A stretch of DNA of 64,000 nucleotides from Paenibacillus assamensis DSM 18201. Lineage in GTDB: Bacteria > Bacillota > Bacilli > Paenibacillales > Paenibacillaceae. The notes below the pieces were generated by a model, which was not told where the DNA came from, made no database searches, and saw nothing but the letters and a program-made list of their open reading frames with translations. This document shows positions 36,891 through 45,891 of this stretch, one piece after another. Made by a program: the position numbers and the translations under genes. Within the stretch, counting starts at the first letter, position 1. Every line of letters starts with the position of its first letter. The stretch is taken from contig NZ_AULU01000016.1 in assembly GCF_000422445.1 (NCBI RefSeq), positions 1-64,000 of the forward strand, written 5' to 3'.

Positions 36891-37067
36891 TGACAAAAAT
36901 GCAGTTATTTTATCTGGAATTGTCCCTATTTGAGGGATTATCGGCAAAAGTGCATCTATTTTAGCGTCTTTCCCTATTTTAAGCATATATTTGAAGAAAT
37001 AACTGCACTTTTGTCCTAATCTATCTCAAAATGACGTTTTCTACTTTAAATAGATGCACTTTTGTCC
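36891..37067 (-). repeat. Dispersed intergenic repeat, copy 3 (inverted)
   Basis: Read on the minus strand it begins GGACAAAAGTGCATCTATTT. It has a second forward unit GGACAAAAGTGCAGTTATTT, then inverted units around TAAAATAGATGCACTTTTGC and AAAATAACTGCATTTTTGTC, with GCCGATAATCCC after the third unit. Order and spacing match copies 1 and 2. It sits between nrdF and a lipoprotein gene that runs toward it. Confidence 0.75.
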
Positions 37068-37087
37068 ATAAGTTTTGGATTGTAGGG

Positions 37088-37591
37088 TTAAAAGCCGACG
37101 GTTATTTGTTTACGTTCATTATCCTCGTCCCAGGATATCGTACACGTAACTTTTTCTTTGAAGGAAGCTAGCTTCAGATCATCATCAAATGCCACAACAA
37201 ACCTCAATTGCGTCTCACTATTGCTATCCAGATGAGTTCTTTTTATGCCAACGATAGAGGCTTGAATGTAGTTTAATGGAGTAGGTTCATTAATGTTTAC
37301 GTCTAGGTTAGAAGCTTGTTTGGTGCCTTCATTTTTTATACGTACGAGAATATCGAGTAGCTTGATGCTGCCCGAGCTTTTAGTTAATACAGCTGGTTCT
37401 AGTTTCATAATCTCTTCTTTATTAGATACAATTCTATAGTCGGGGGAGATAAACAGATCGACACCTTCTTTAGACTGCTTCATTCGCTCCATCATCGAAT
37501 CATGTTTCATCTCTTCTTGAGTGCAGGCCGTATTCAGTATGAACACCACCAGCATCAATACTAGTAGTAGGTATTTATTAATAGCTATCAA
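37088..37591 (-). CDS. Putative lipoprotein of unknown function
   Basis: A 167-aa protein with lipoprotein signal sequence (LLLVLMLVVFILNTACTQ, Cys 23). The mature part has charged helix residues, then a beta-rich segment (LDILVRIKNEGTKQASNLDVNINE) like an immunoglobulin/CARDB-type fold. No known domain is recognised. It lies in an A+T-rich stretch with a possible toxin locus and runs toward repeat copy 3. Confidence 0.75.
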   Translation of the reverse strand: MIAINKYLLLVLMLVVFILNTACTQEEMKHDSMMERMKQSKEGVDLFISPDYRIVSNKEEIMKLEPAVLTKSSGSIKLLDILVRIKNEGTKQASNLDVNINEPTPLNYIQASIVGIKRTHLDSNSETQLRFVVAFDDDLKLASFKEKVTCTISWDEDNERKQITVGF

Positions 37592-37795
37592 CCACTTTTC
37601 CTCCTTTATTCTAAGTAATCATTTCAATCACAATGAATTATCAGTAATTATGAAAATAATGTTATAAGCTGCAGTAGTACGAGAGATTGCTTTTTAGAGA
37701 TAGTTGAAAAAAATACCAAGGATGTTATTGTAAAAAAAGTAATTAGATAGTATTATATATGAGCGCGCGTAAATAATAGAATTATGAGGTGGAAA

Positions 37796-38512
37796 ATGAA
37801 AAGAACAAAGTTGTGGAAAAATTGGATAAGAAATATCTCTGCTGCACTTGTATTCGTAATTGTATTTTTATCAGCAGGTCAGACTTATGCTCTCAATGAA
37901 ACTTCCTCACTTCCTCTTGCATATTCCAACGAGATATTAACTCAACATAATCAAGCCTCCATCAACAAAGACATTAAAGATCAGAGTGATATTATAGTCC
38001 CAAATGCTCATCCAATTGTTTGGATTGGATATAGTATTTCTAAATTTATAACTTGGGTAGCAGCTGGTACAATAATAGCTCATACTGTATATATTGCTGG
38101 ACAGCAATATGCTCTCGTTACAGACTTCGCTGCGCAACTAGGACAAACAAACAAGAAAAAAGAGGATCTTCCTGACTATTATAAAGCTAAGATTAGACCA
38201 GGAAAACACGGACAGTTGCATGTAGGTGACCCTCTTACACAAGAAGAGGCTATTTCTTGGTTGAAGCAGAATAAGAACAATGATGTGTGGGCTACGGATT
38301 CAATGGAAGCATTTTACCTTGCTTCGCAAATAGGAAATGGCAAATGGCCGGTAAGTGAAAATCATGCAGAAAGAGGTTCAGTTGATTTATTATATTATTG
38401 GCACTATCATGATCAAGATAGAACAGTAGGCCATATTTTTTATGGCACGGAGTTTAAGGTAGGTCAACAAAGTTGGACTCCTTTCTTCCTGCCAGAGCCA
38501 GTAATTAATTAA
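37796..38512 (+). CDS. Sec-exported putative toxin with polymorphic-toxin-like C-terminus
   Basis: A 238-aa protein with signal peptide (WKNWIRNISAALVFVIVFLS, cleavage near TYA). A hydrophobic helix at about 75-105 (WIGYSISKFITWVAAGTI) could insert into membranes. The C-terminal 100 residues (GKHGQLHVGDPLTQEEAISW, then VWATDSMEAFYLASQIG, then WHYHDQDRTVGHIFYG) resemble small toxin modules of RHS/polymorphic toxins with an HxH..R..GH.FYG signature; this is a recollection of the pattern, not a proven match. The next gene could be its immunity protein. ATG 37784 is an alternative start. The coding sequence is A+T-rich compared with the surroundings. Confidence 0.6.
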   Translation: MKRTKLWKNWIRNISAALVFVIVFLSAGQTYALNETSSLPLAYSNEILTQHNQASINKDIKDQSDIIVPNAHPIVWIGYSISKFITWVAAGTIIAHTVYIAGQQYALVTDFAAQLGQTNKKKEDLPDYYKAKIRPGKHGQLHVGDPLTQEEAISWLKQNKNNDVWATDSMEAFYLASQIGNGKWPVSENHAERGSVDLLYYWHYHDQDRTVGHIFYGTEFKVGQQSWTPFFLPEPVIN

Positions 38513-38537
38513 TAAAATTATCTTTGGGTAGATTACC

Positions 38538-38594
38538 AAATTCGAGAATGGGGCCACTGTGTGTTACATAAGCCCTATTCTCGAATTTGCTTTT
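38538..38594 (+). terminator. Strong terminator between putative toxin and immunity genes
   Basis: AAATTCGAGAATGGGGC pairs with GCCCTATTCTCGAATTT (nearly perfect), followed by GCTTTTAATTTT. Confidence 0.85.
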
Positions 38595-38636
38595 AATTTT
38601 CCGTATACCAAAAAACTTAATTAAAGGAGAATAATA

Positions 38637-39164
38637 ATGAATATATACACACTACACGAAAAGTTTTTGACATTAAGTTTGCCTAACCCGTTTACTTTAG
38701 AAGATATCGATAAGAGATTAAAGGAGCGGTACATGGCTGAAGAAGTAAATGTAAATCGATTTGCTGACCTAGCTAAAGATCCGTATGCTAATTTTAATGA
38801 AGCAGTGAGGGCATATATTTTCAGAGATAAAGAAGTGATAGAAGAGCTAGTGAAGGTAAATGATGAGACAAGTACTTTCCTTATAAGAAATTACCTAGAG
38901 GTTAATTTAATTCTTGAATCCACCGATCATAAATATGTATCGGGTCTGACCATTCAAGGAGGATCTGAAATTCTTGGATATGAGCTTTATGTATTTCGTG
39001 GTCTTCCACCACAACAAATGGTGTTAGGAAATGAATATTTTGAATACTACTTAAAATGCTTATATATGACAGGGTATATTACATTTGAAAATGACCCTTA
39101 CTATGAAGTTGCTTGCCAACGAGTACGCGAAGATAAAATGAGAGGGCGTTTAGACATATTCTAA
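38637..39164 (+). CDS. Protein of unknown function, possible immunity partner
   Basis: This 175-aa, acidic, soluble protein has no signal peptide and no domain I recognise. It is mainly helical with alternating charged residues (DIDKRLKERYMAEEVNVNRF, YIFRDKEVIEELVKVNDE) and a C-terminal EYFEYYLKCLYMTGYITF. Its place just after a secreted toxin-like gene, on the same strand, and its A+T bias suggest a cytoplasmic immunity protein; this is inference from position only. ATG 38637 follows AAAGGAG. Its end overlaps the convergent FlaR-like gene by 4 bp. Confidence 0.6.
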   Translation: MNIYTLHEKFLTLSLPNPFTLEDIDKRLKERYMAEEVNVNRFADLAKDPYANFNEAVRAYIFRDKEVIEELVKVNDETSTFLIRNYLEVNLILESTDHKYVSGLTIQGGSEILGYELYVFRGLPPQQMVLGNEYFEYYLKCLYMTGYITFENDPYYEVACQRVREDKMRGRLDIF

Positions 39165-39688
39165 AGCAGCCCTCTAACCCCAATCTCCTCAACTTGTTGC
39201 ATTACTTTATTAGAATCTGATATTTTTCGAAAAATGATAACTTTCTTCCCGCTGCCATACTCCACTATCTTTCGCTTGATTATAGGTCTGTTGTTTCTCC
39301 TAAAACTCCAAACCCATTTTATAAACGCCCAGTCAAGTTTCTCCTCACAGCCTTCATTCCTATCAGGTCTTGTTTTCCCGTGATACTGTACCCGTCTTTT
39401 GATGACTCGGTACATGTTCATAATAGAAGGGAGATCGAAAAAGACGATGACATCAGCTTCCTTCATTCGAATATCCAGCGTCCTGTTATAATCCCCATCT
39501 ACAATCCAAGACTCCTCTTTTACTAGATTGTTCATAAACAAATCCCAATCTTCATTTGGCGTTGCAACCCAATCAGGCCGCCAGTAGTAGGCATCCAGAT
39601 GATAGATAGGCAACTTAGTAAGTGTGCCTAGTTTTCTTGCAAATGTAGATTTTCCTGAACCGGGAGATCCGATAATCATAATTTTCAT
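39161..39688 (-). CDS. P-loop kinase-like protein (FlaR/adenylate kinase-like)
   Basis: A 175-aa protein with a Walker A loop GSPGSGKSTFARKL at residues 7-20 and the segment HLDAYYWRPDW. This marks the family of small nucleotide-binding proteins often named DNA topology modulation protein FlaR, though the role is not proven and the fold is like adenylate/shikimate kinases. VFFDLPS looks like a Walker B segment. It is A+T-rich and convergent to the preceding gene. Confidence 0.8.
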   Translation of the reverse strand: MKIMIIGSPGSGKSTFARKLGTLTKLPIYHLDAYYWRPDWVATPNEDWDLFMNNLVKEESWIVDGDYNRTLDIRMKEADVIVFFDLPSIMNMYRVIKRRVQYHGKTRPDRNEGCEEKLDWAFIKWVWSFRRNNRPIIKRKIVEYGSGKKVIIFRKISDSNKVMQQVEEIGVRGLL

Positions 39689-39813
39689 AGGCAGGGGCTC
39701 AACTCCTGTGGTATTTGTGTTCAGTTAGTTACTTTGATACAACGTTCATTCGAATCTAATCTAATCGGAAAAGGTAAGGGGTTATATTCTATATCAGCTT
39801 TCATTGATGAACG

Positions 39814-40870
39814 ATGGCGGATTGGATTTCTTGGATTAAGGATAACGCGTACGCACTAGATTCCATTGAGCCAGAAAAGATTGAATTCGGGAGCGGTAAG
39901 ATTGCGAAGAAAGAGTTCGATGATTTGCAAATGCTGAAGCCATTGCTGCAATCAAAACGAATTGTTTATCTTGGTGAAAGTACACATGGAGCGGCACAAT
40001 TTAATAGTGTGAAAACAAGATTGATACAGTTTTTGCATCAAGAAATGAGATATAACGTGCTTGCTTTTGAAAGTGGGCTAGGAGATGTTACAGCAGCGCA
40101 AGGTAAGTTGACCAGCGGCACATTAGAAGCAACTGCGTGAAGCAGGCGATGATCTGAAAGCTTATCAAAAGGTAAAGCCTAATGCGATTAAGACCTTTGA
40201 AAAAGTGAAACAGCAGGTGAAGCCGAACGCAGAGCGTTTGAAGAAAGCATACCCAGATGAGCCTCATATCGTTAAGTTGATGGAGCGTGCGTTCAAGGTA
40301 AAGATTGACGTTATTAATGAATATAACGAGTTGAGCATTCGTGGTCAGGTAGATGCGAAGCAAGGTAAATACGATACGATGCTGCAATCTTTCGCATGGC
40401 GCGATAAAATGATGGCTGCAAATTTGCTCTGGCTTGCAGAAGAGGTGTATCCAACGGAAAAAATCATTGTATGGGCACATAATGACCACATCCGTAAAGC
40501 TCATTCCGAAGTTGAAGGTACGCCATATACGGTGAAGTTTATGGGTGAATTGATGCCGGAAGAGTACAATAAGTACAGCTATGTTCTTGGTCTTTATATG
40601 GCTGGCGGTGAGACTGCTGATAATTTAGGCAATAAAAAGGATGTTGTCACATTGGAGCCAGGTTCGATGGAATCGATTCTGTCTGCATCCAATAAGCCAT
40701 ATACGTTTGTAGATTTGCGCTATCAGCGTGAAACACGGGGGAACTCTTGGATGTTCGAACCTGTAACTACGTACAGTTGGGGAATGATGCCGGAGAGCAT
40801 GAACGTACGTGAGCAATACGATGGCATTCTATTAATTGATAAAGTGAACGCGCCTAAGTATATCAAATAG
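39814..40870 (+). pseudogene. Erythromycin-esterase-family pseudogene (first of three paralogues)
   Basis: The two halves of a paralogue of the genes at 42380 and 44183 are preserved but in different frames. Bases 39814-40140 encode the start (YALDSIEPEK, YLGESTHGAAQFNSVKTRLI) and end at TGA 40138. From about 40139 the second frame continues (LREAGDDLKAYQKVKP, then AWRDKMMAANLLWLAEEVYP, WAHNDHIRKAH, GELMPEEY) to the normal C-terminus. Compared with the intact copies about 65 residues are missing at the junction, including the WW.EE.LP.F.Y and GFDIQ segments, plus a frame change. The signal peptide is also absent. A single enzyme cannot result. Confidence 0.88.
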
Positions 40871-40895
40871 ATAATGAATCACTGCTACAAGAATG

Positions 40896-40930
40896 AAGCG
40901 CTGAATCATCGAATTGGATTCAGCGCTCTT
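40896..40930. terminator. Bidirectional terminator
   Basis: AGCGCTGAATC pairs with GGATTCAGCGCT between two convergent genes. Confidence 0.75.
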
Positions 40931-40937
40931 TACTTAT

Positions 40938-41942
40938 TTATTGCTTGAGTGGACTCAATTCGACATCAAGTACAGGTTTGTCTTGCTCAATTGCTACTCT
41001 CATTTGTTCAAGTGCAGTTCTTGTTCCTTCATCTAACTGTTCCCAAACAGTATTCGCTTTGAAATACATATAGGAATACAGTCTACGATATTTTAATAGG
41101 AACGGAATCTGTTCGAGCTGCTGCTTGGTTAATGGCTGATAGGCCGCAGCATATCCTTTGCCGAAGGACTCCATAAATGAAACGGCCCATTTGTCTCTGT
41201 CAGCCTGATCGGAGATACGAGCGAATTGCAAAGAGTGATAAAGAATGATGGCGATATCATAACTGTACCAATGATAGAGGCAGTCGCCAAAGTCGAATAG
41301 AACGAGTTCTCCATCATGGACATAAAAGTTATGCGGATGCAGATCGTGATGGACAAGCCCGTATACATTTGAATCGGTTGGCCAGCTTTTTAGCTTGCTC
41401 ACATAGGTATTCCATTGTAAAAGTACTTCTTTACTGACAAGGGGAGGAGAATGTATAAACGCCTCCTCATGCCATTCGAGGCGTTTGTTGTCATCTAGTA
41501 TAGGTTCCATTTCTGCCGCCACACGATGCATGTTCCCCGTTGCTTCACCTATTTTGTAAAATAGAGTATTGTTCCAAGCTTCTTCGTGCTGATTTTGGAG
41601 CAGCTTACCTGCCGCTTTCTCATAAACGACTGCTAAAAAAGCTCCCTCATCCAGCTGTATCTCCTCAATCCATAGACTCTGTTGAGAGAAAATAGGTTTC
41701 GTAATACGTACTCCTTTCCGTGATAAATGCGTCATCCATGTTAGTTCGCTAGCTAGTTGTGAGTGATCGGCAGGAGACTTGTACGTATATAATTTTAAGA
41801 TTACCGATTCTTCATCTCTCTTAAAGGAATACACATTGTTAGCAAATCCACCGAGCGTTTGAATGGAAGAAGGATCACCGCCATATCTCCGGCAGGCTTC
41901 TTCTAATAAAGACGGGGACCAATTGTTGGATTCCAATATCAT
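40938..41942 (-). CDS. APH-family phosphotransferase
   Basis: A 334-aa protein kinase-like phosphotransferase. HHDLHPHNFYV is the catalytic loop (Asp and Asn), LVLFDFGDCLYHWYSYDIA the metal-binding loop, and SVILKLYTY holds the ATP-binding Lys near the N-terminus. The family includes aminoglycoside and macrolide phosphotransferases, but also kinases for homoserine, choline and other small molecules, so resistance is not implied by sequence alone. It is encoded among three erythromycin-esterase-like genes, on the opposite strand. Confidence 0.85.
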   Translation of the reverse strand: MILESNNWSPSLLEEACRRYGGDPSSIQTLGGFANNVYSFKRDEESVILKLYTYKSPADHSQLASELTWMTHLSRKGVRITKPIFSQQSLWIEEIQLDEGAFLAVVYEKAAGKLLQNQHEEAWNNTLFYKIGEATGNMHRVAAEMEPILDDNKRLEWHEEAFIHSPPLVSKEVLLQWNTYVSKLKSWPTDSNVYGLVHHDLHPHNFYVHDGELVLFDFGDCLYHWYSYDIAIILYHSLQFARISDQADRDKWAVSFMESFGKGYAAAYQPLTKQQLEQIPFLLKYRRLYSYMYFKANTVWEQLDEGTRTALEQMRVAIEQDKPVLDVELSPLKQ

Positions 41943-42037
41943 CCACCTCCATGCAAGAAGCGTAGCATAGATGCAGGATGGATATCAAAGGGTGCCGTTG
42001 CGCACAGTTCTGACTTGCGAAGAGTCGCTCCTTTTAG

Positions 42038-42169
42038 GTAGAGGCGCTAGGGCACGCGATTGCTGAGCGATTAATAGAGACGGGAGTCCTTATACGCGAT
42101 AAAAGCAGCCGTTCGGTTTATTCGACAGAGGAAGGTTTGTTAGAGTTTGAACAATGGTTTCCATCATAA
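42038..42169 (+). pseudogene. Possible C-terminal remnant of an ArsR-type regulator
   Basis: A frame of about 43 codons reads VEALGHAIAERLIETGVL, then RDKSSRSVYSTEEGLLEFEQ and ends WFPS-stop at 42167-42169. This recalls the C-terminal half of some ArsR regulators (LG.AL...L...G...RD..SR...TE.G...L). No start codon or helix-turn-helix remains upstream; a stop lies at 42035. The call rests on pattern memory. Confidence 0.35.
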
Positions 42170-42379
42170 GTGGAAATGATGCTGCTATAGATATATGTGT
42201 ATCCAAGCTGATTTTTAACCTAAATTTAAACTTCAAGTATCTCCCATTTAACTTTTGGGGTCTAAACTTATCTTATACGAGAAACAAGAACAAACATATC
42301 AATTCGTGAGCAAACATAATGCGTAATAGTAGAAAAAGATTCGTACATACATTACTTTACTTAGAATAGGGGAATGAAG

Positions 42380-43891
42380 ATGAATACGATGAAGATGGCA
42401 ACGAACAACTCAAATAAAGGATGGCGTGGACGCCTGCAAGCGATGCTGTTAACGGTTACGATGACGGCGATGGTAATGACAGCTTGGCTCGGACCTATTA
42501 GCTCCGTTCAAGCGCAAGCGGCAGCAGCACAACCAGAACAGAAAGCGGAGCAAGCCGCTCAACAGAGTCAACAAGCCAAAGAGCAAATCGAGAAGGCAAT
42601 GGATAGCCAAGCCCGTACCTATAAGGAATCAATCGCAGATTGGAAGAAATATGTGAATGATCATGCCTATGCATTGAAGTCGATTCAACCGGAACAGCGT
42701 GTGAATGGCTCGATACCAGCAAGCAATTTTGAAGACCTTGATATGTTAGTTTCATTGTTAGCAGATAAGCGAATTGTTTATTTGGGAGAAAGCACCCATG
42801 GCGCTGCTGAATTCAACTCGGTGAAGACACGTCTCATTCAATATTTACATCAGCAGCTTGGCTATAATATGGTTGCATTTGAAAGCGGTCTTCCTGATGC
42901 AGCAATTGCACAAGGGAAAATGAAAAATAAGACGGCTGAAGAAACGATGAAGCGTTCCATCTTTAAAGTGTGGTGGACGGAGGAAACACTTCCTTTGTTC
43001 CAGTATATGAAGGATACACAAGACAGCGAGCGACCACTTCGATTGGTAGGCTTCGACATTCAATGGCGCACACCTCTTCTTAAGGATGCTGCATGGTTAA
43101 AGGATAAGAAGCTGCAAGAAAAAGTATTGAAGGCAGAAGTGGAGTTGCTCAAATGGAGAGACAGCAAAGACTTAGCGGGCTATCGTAAAGTGAAGCCAGA
43201 GCTTATTACTTTGTATAAAAAATTACTGAAGCAAGTGGAAGCTCATGAAGGAGCATTGAAAAAAGAATATCCGAATGAACCGAAAATTATGGTGCTGATG
43301 AAACGTGCGGTCGAGGATCGTATCCGCTTTATTAACGAATATGTTGAAATTAATATTGAAGGCAATATTGCTTTTGAAAAAGGGGACATGTTGGCTGCGT
43401 TTCGTGCTACGGAGTGGCGTGACCGTGCTATGGCAAACAATTTGATTTGGCTCGCTACTGAGGTATATCCGACGGAGAAGTTTGTTGTGTGGGCTCATAA
43501 TGGTCACATTAGCAAGGCACAGTCCAAAATTTATCCTTTCGAAAATGCGCATAAATGGATGGGCGAGTTGATGCCGAAGTCACTTCAGCGTCAAAGCTAC
43601 GTTATGGGTCTGTACATGGGGAGTGGAGAATCGGCTGACAACGATACGAGAGAAGCGATTCCTGTACAGCCTTCGATACCAGGGACTTTAGAGGATATTT
43701 TATCTGGAGCGAAGCAGTCTTACACGTTTGTGGATTTACGCTATCGTGACAATGAGCGTGGCAGCTCTTGGATGTTTGAACGTGTCTTCGCCTATGATTG
43801 GGGATATATGCCGACTTTGATCGTACCGCGTCATCATTATGATGGTATCTTGTTTATCGATAAAGTAAAGCTTCCTCGCTATATAAAGTAA
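42380..43891 (+). CDS. Secreted erythromycin-esterase-family protein (paralogue 2)
   Basis: About 503 aa with signal peptide (LQAMLLTVTMTAMVMTAWL, cut after QAQA) and a Gln/Ala-rich spacer (about 45-85). The enzyme domain has YLGESTHGAAEFNSVKTRLI (Glu and His of the Ere-type active site), VWWTEETLPLFQYMKD, LVGFDIQ, WAHNGHI and a final DLRYRDNERG. EreA/EreB relatives open the macrolide lactone ring, but most family members have unknown substrates and are not shown to confer resistance; this one works outside the membrane. It is about 75-80% alike by eye to the next gene. ATG 42380 is better placed than 42374 relative to AGGGGA. Confidence 0.87.
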   Translation: MNTMKMATNNSNKGWRGRLQAMLLTVTMTAMVMTAWLGPISSVQAQAAAAQPEQKAEQAAQQSQQAKEQIEKAMDSQARTYKESIADWKKYVNDHAYALKSIQPEQRVNGSIPASNFEDLDMLVSLLADKRIVYLGESTHGAAEFNSVKTRLIQYLHQQLGYNMVAFESGLPDAAIAQGKMKNKTAEETMKRSIFKVWWTEETLPLFQYMKDTQDSERPLRLVGFDIQWRTPLLKDAAWLKDKKLQEKVLKAEVELLKWRDSKDLAGYRKVKPELITLYKKLLKQVEAHEGALKKEYPNEPKIMVLMKRAVEDRIRFINEYVEINIEGNIAFEKGDMLAAFRATEWRDRAMANNLIWLATEVYPTEKFVVWAHNGHISKAQSKIYPFENAHKWMGELMPKSLQRQSYVMGLYMGSGESADNDTREAIPVQPSIPGTLEDILSGAKQSYTFVDLRYRDNERGSSWMFERVFAYDWGYMPTLIVPRHHYDGILFIDKVKLPRYIK

Positions 43892-43931
43892 TTGCGCAAG
43901 ATATAGGCAGTTAAATAGATTTATAGAAACG

Positions 43932-43963
43932 GTAACGCTGCATCGAGAAGTGATGCAGCGTTT
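43932..43963 (+). terminator. Terminator of paralogue 2
   Basis: AACGCTGCATC pairs with GATGCAGCGTT around GAGAAGT, followed by TTTTT. Confidence 0.85.
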
Positions 43964-44182
43964 TTTCTACTTTAAGACGGGAAGTTTTTTGCGGAAATTG
44001 AGCTAGTTTCTCATATTGTCATAGTGTATTGTAACGATAAGATTTCCTTCGAGATGATTTCCTGAATGGATATATACGGCCTATCTCCAAATAAGATAGC
44101 ACAAAATGTCAAGACGCCCATCGTGCGTAACTGCTAGGATGAAATCAACATAAACCATATTGAAATTAGGGAGTTGAACGTA

Positions 44183-45718
44183 ATGAAACTAGTGAAATCA
44201 ACTCACACATCCCAGCCGTTGTCTGCACGATGTCGCCGCTTTGTTTTGCTTGTATTGACAGCCACAATGGCATTAACATCTACTAATTCCATTAGTTATG
44301 CTGCAGCACCGAGCCATATTGCTTCTGCACAAAGTGACTCCAACTCCAAGCAGGGCAAGCAACTTGAGCAGCAAGGAGATCAAACAGTAGAGCTGACAGT
44401 AGAGCAGACAAACAAGAAGATACATCCCAAAGAAGAACGTAAAGCCCGCAACTACCCGGAGGCTATTGCCAATTGGAAAAAGTATGTGAATGACTATGCT
44501 TATGCTTTCAAATCCATTCAACCGGAGAAACGAGTAGATGGGGCGATTCCGGAAAGCAATTTTGAAGATCTCAATATGTTAGTTCCGTTGTTAGCGGATA
44601 AGCGCATTGTCTATTTAGGAGAGAGTAGTCATGGCGCTGCTGAATTTAACTCCGTGAAGACACGTTTGATTCAGTATTTGCATCAGCAGTTGGGTTATAA
44701 CTTTGTTGCGTTCGAAAGCGGTCTTCCTGATGCGGCGATTGCACAAGGTACAATGAAGAGCAAGACGGCTGAAGAAACGATGAAACGTTCTATTTTCAAA
44801 GTATGGTGGACGGAAGAGACACTTCCTATGTTTCAATATATGAAGGATACGCAGGACAGCCAGCAGCCGCTTCGGTTGCTAGGCTTTGATATTCAATTAC
44901 AAACTCCTCTGCTTAAAGATGCACGGTGGTTAAAAGATGAGAAGCTTAAAGAGCAAGTCATGAAGGCAGAGGCTGATTTGTCCAAATGGAGCCGTGGAAA
45001 GGATTTAGCGGGATATCGTAAGGTGAAGCCAGAACTTCTTAGTCTGTATAAAAAATTAAGAGAGCAAGTGGCATCTCATGAGGAGGAATTGAAGAAACAG
45101 TATCCGAATGAGCCGAAAATTGTGGTGCTAATGAAACGGGCGGTAGAGGATCGTATCCGCCTCATTAACGAATATGTTGAGATTAATATTAATGTAAATA
45201 TAGATATAGAAAAAGAAGGCATGGAAGCGATGTATCGTGCAACGGAATGGCGTGATCGTGCCATGGCGAACAATTTGATTTGGCTTGCTACGGAAGTCTA
45301 TCCAGAAGAGAAGTTTATTGTCTGGGCCCATAATGGTCACATCAGCAAGGCACAGTCTCAAATTGTTGACGGCTCCCATAAATGGATGGGAGAACTTATG
45401 ACAGATAATCTCCAACGTCAAAGCTACGTCATGGGACTTTATATGGCAAGTGGAGAATCGGCAGAAAATCAAACAAGGAAACCGATTCCTGTACAGCCTT
45501 TACTTCCAGGATCGATGGAAGATATTTTATCTTCATCGAAGCAGCCTTACACGTTTATGGATTTGCGCTATCGCGACAATGAGCGTGGCAACTCGTGGAT
45601 GTTTGAACGTGTCGTTGCTTATGATTGGGGAATGGCTGGTACCTTGATTGTTCCGCGCCATCATTATGACGGTGTCCTGCTTATCGATAAAGTGAAACTG
45701 CCTCGCTATATCCAATAA
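44183..45718 (+). CDS. Secreted erythromycin-esterase-family protein (paralogue 3)
   Basis: About 511 aa. A signal peptide (RFVLLVLTATMALTSTNSISYAA) is followed by a Gln/Lys-rich spacer. The domain carries YLGESSHGAAEFNSVKTRLI (the motif Thr is Ser here), VWWTEETLPMFQYMKD, LLGFDIQ, WAHNGHI and DLRYRDNERG, matching paralogue 2. The catalytic Glu and His are kept. The frame starts at TTG 44174, but ATG 44183 has AGGGAG nine bases upstream. Each paralogue has its own promoter region and terminator, so this is a tandem gene array and not an operon. Confidence 0.87.
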   Translation: MKLVKSTHTSQPLSARCRRFVLLVLTATMALTSTNSISYAAAPSHIASAQSDSNSKQGKQLEQQGDQTVELTVEQTNKKIHPKEERKARNYPEAIANWKKYVNDYAYAFKSIQPEKRVDGAIPESNFEDLNMLVPLLADKRIVYLGESSHGAAEFNSVKTRLIQYLHQQLGYNFVAFESGLPDAAIAQGTMKSKTAEETMKRSIFKVWWTEETLPMFQYMKDTQDSQQPLRLLGFDIQLQTPLLKDARWLKDEKLKEQVMKAEADLSKWSRGKDLAGYRKVKPELLSLYKKLREQVASHEEELKKQYPNEPKIVVLMKRAVEDRIRLINEYVEININVNIDIEKEGMEAMYRATEWRDRAMANNLIWLATEVYPEEKFIVWAHNGHISKAQSQIVDGSHKWMGELMTDNLQRQSYVMGLYMASGESAENQTRKPIPVQPLLPGSMEDILSSSKQPYTFMDLRYRDNERGNSWMFERVVAYDWGMAGTLIVPRHHYDGVLLIDKVKLPRYIQ

Positions 45719-45748
45719 TAAGAGGCCATATCAAATTAACTTTTAACA

Positions 45749-45811
45749 TAAGCAGAGTAAGCAGAATAAGGAATATAAGCAGCATAAGCAACATAAGCAG
45801 TGTAAGTGGTC
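45749..45811 (+). repeat. Seven-unit 9-bp tandem repeat
   Basis: Units read TAAGCAGAG, TAAGCAGAA, TAAGGAATA, TAAGCAGCA, TAAGCAACA, TAAGCAGTG and TAAGTGGTC, with TAAG kept in every unit. It lies between the esterase array and the permease gene and is not part of a credible gene. Confidence 0.7.
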
Positions 45812-45891
45812 CAAACGTTGCTTCAATTACTAAAAATGAATGAGTTAATGTCTATTATACATGGAATTTTATTAAAAATGTCTTCGTAATA

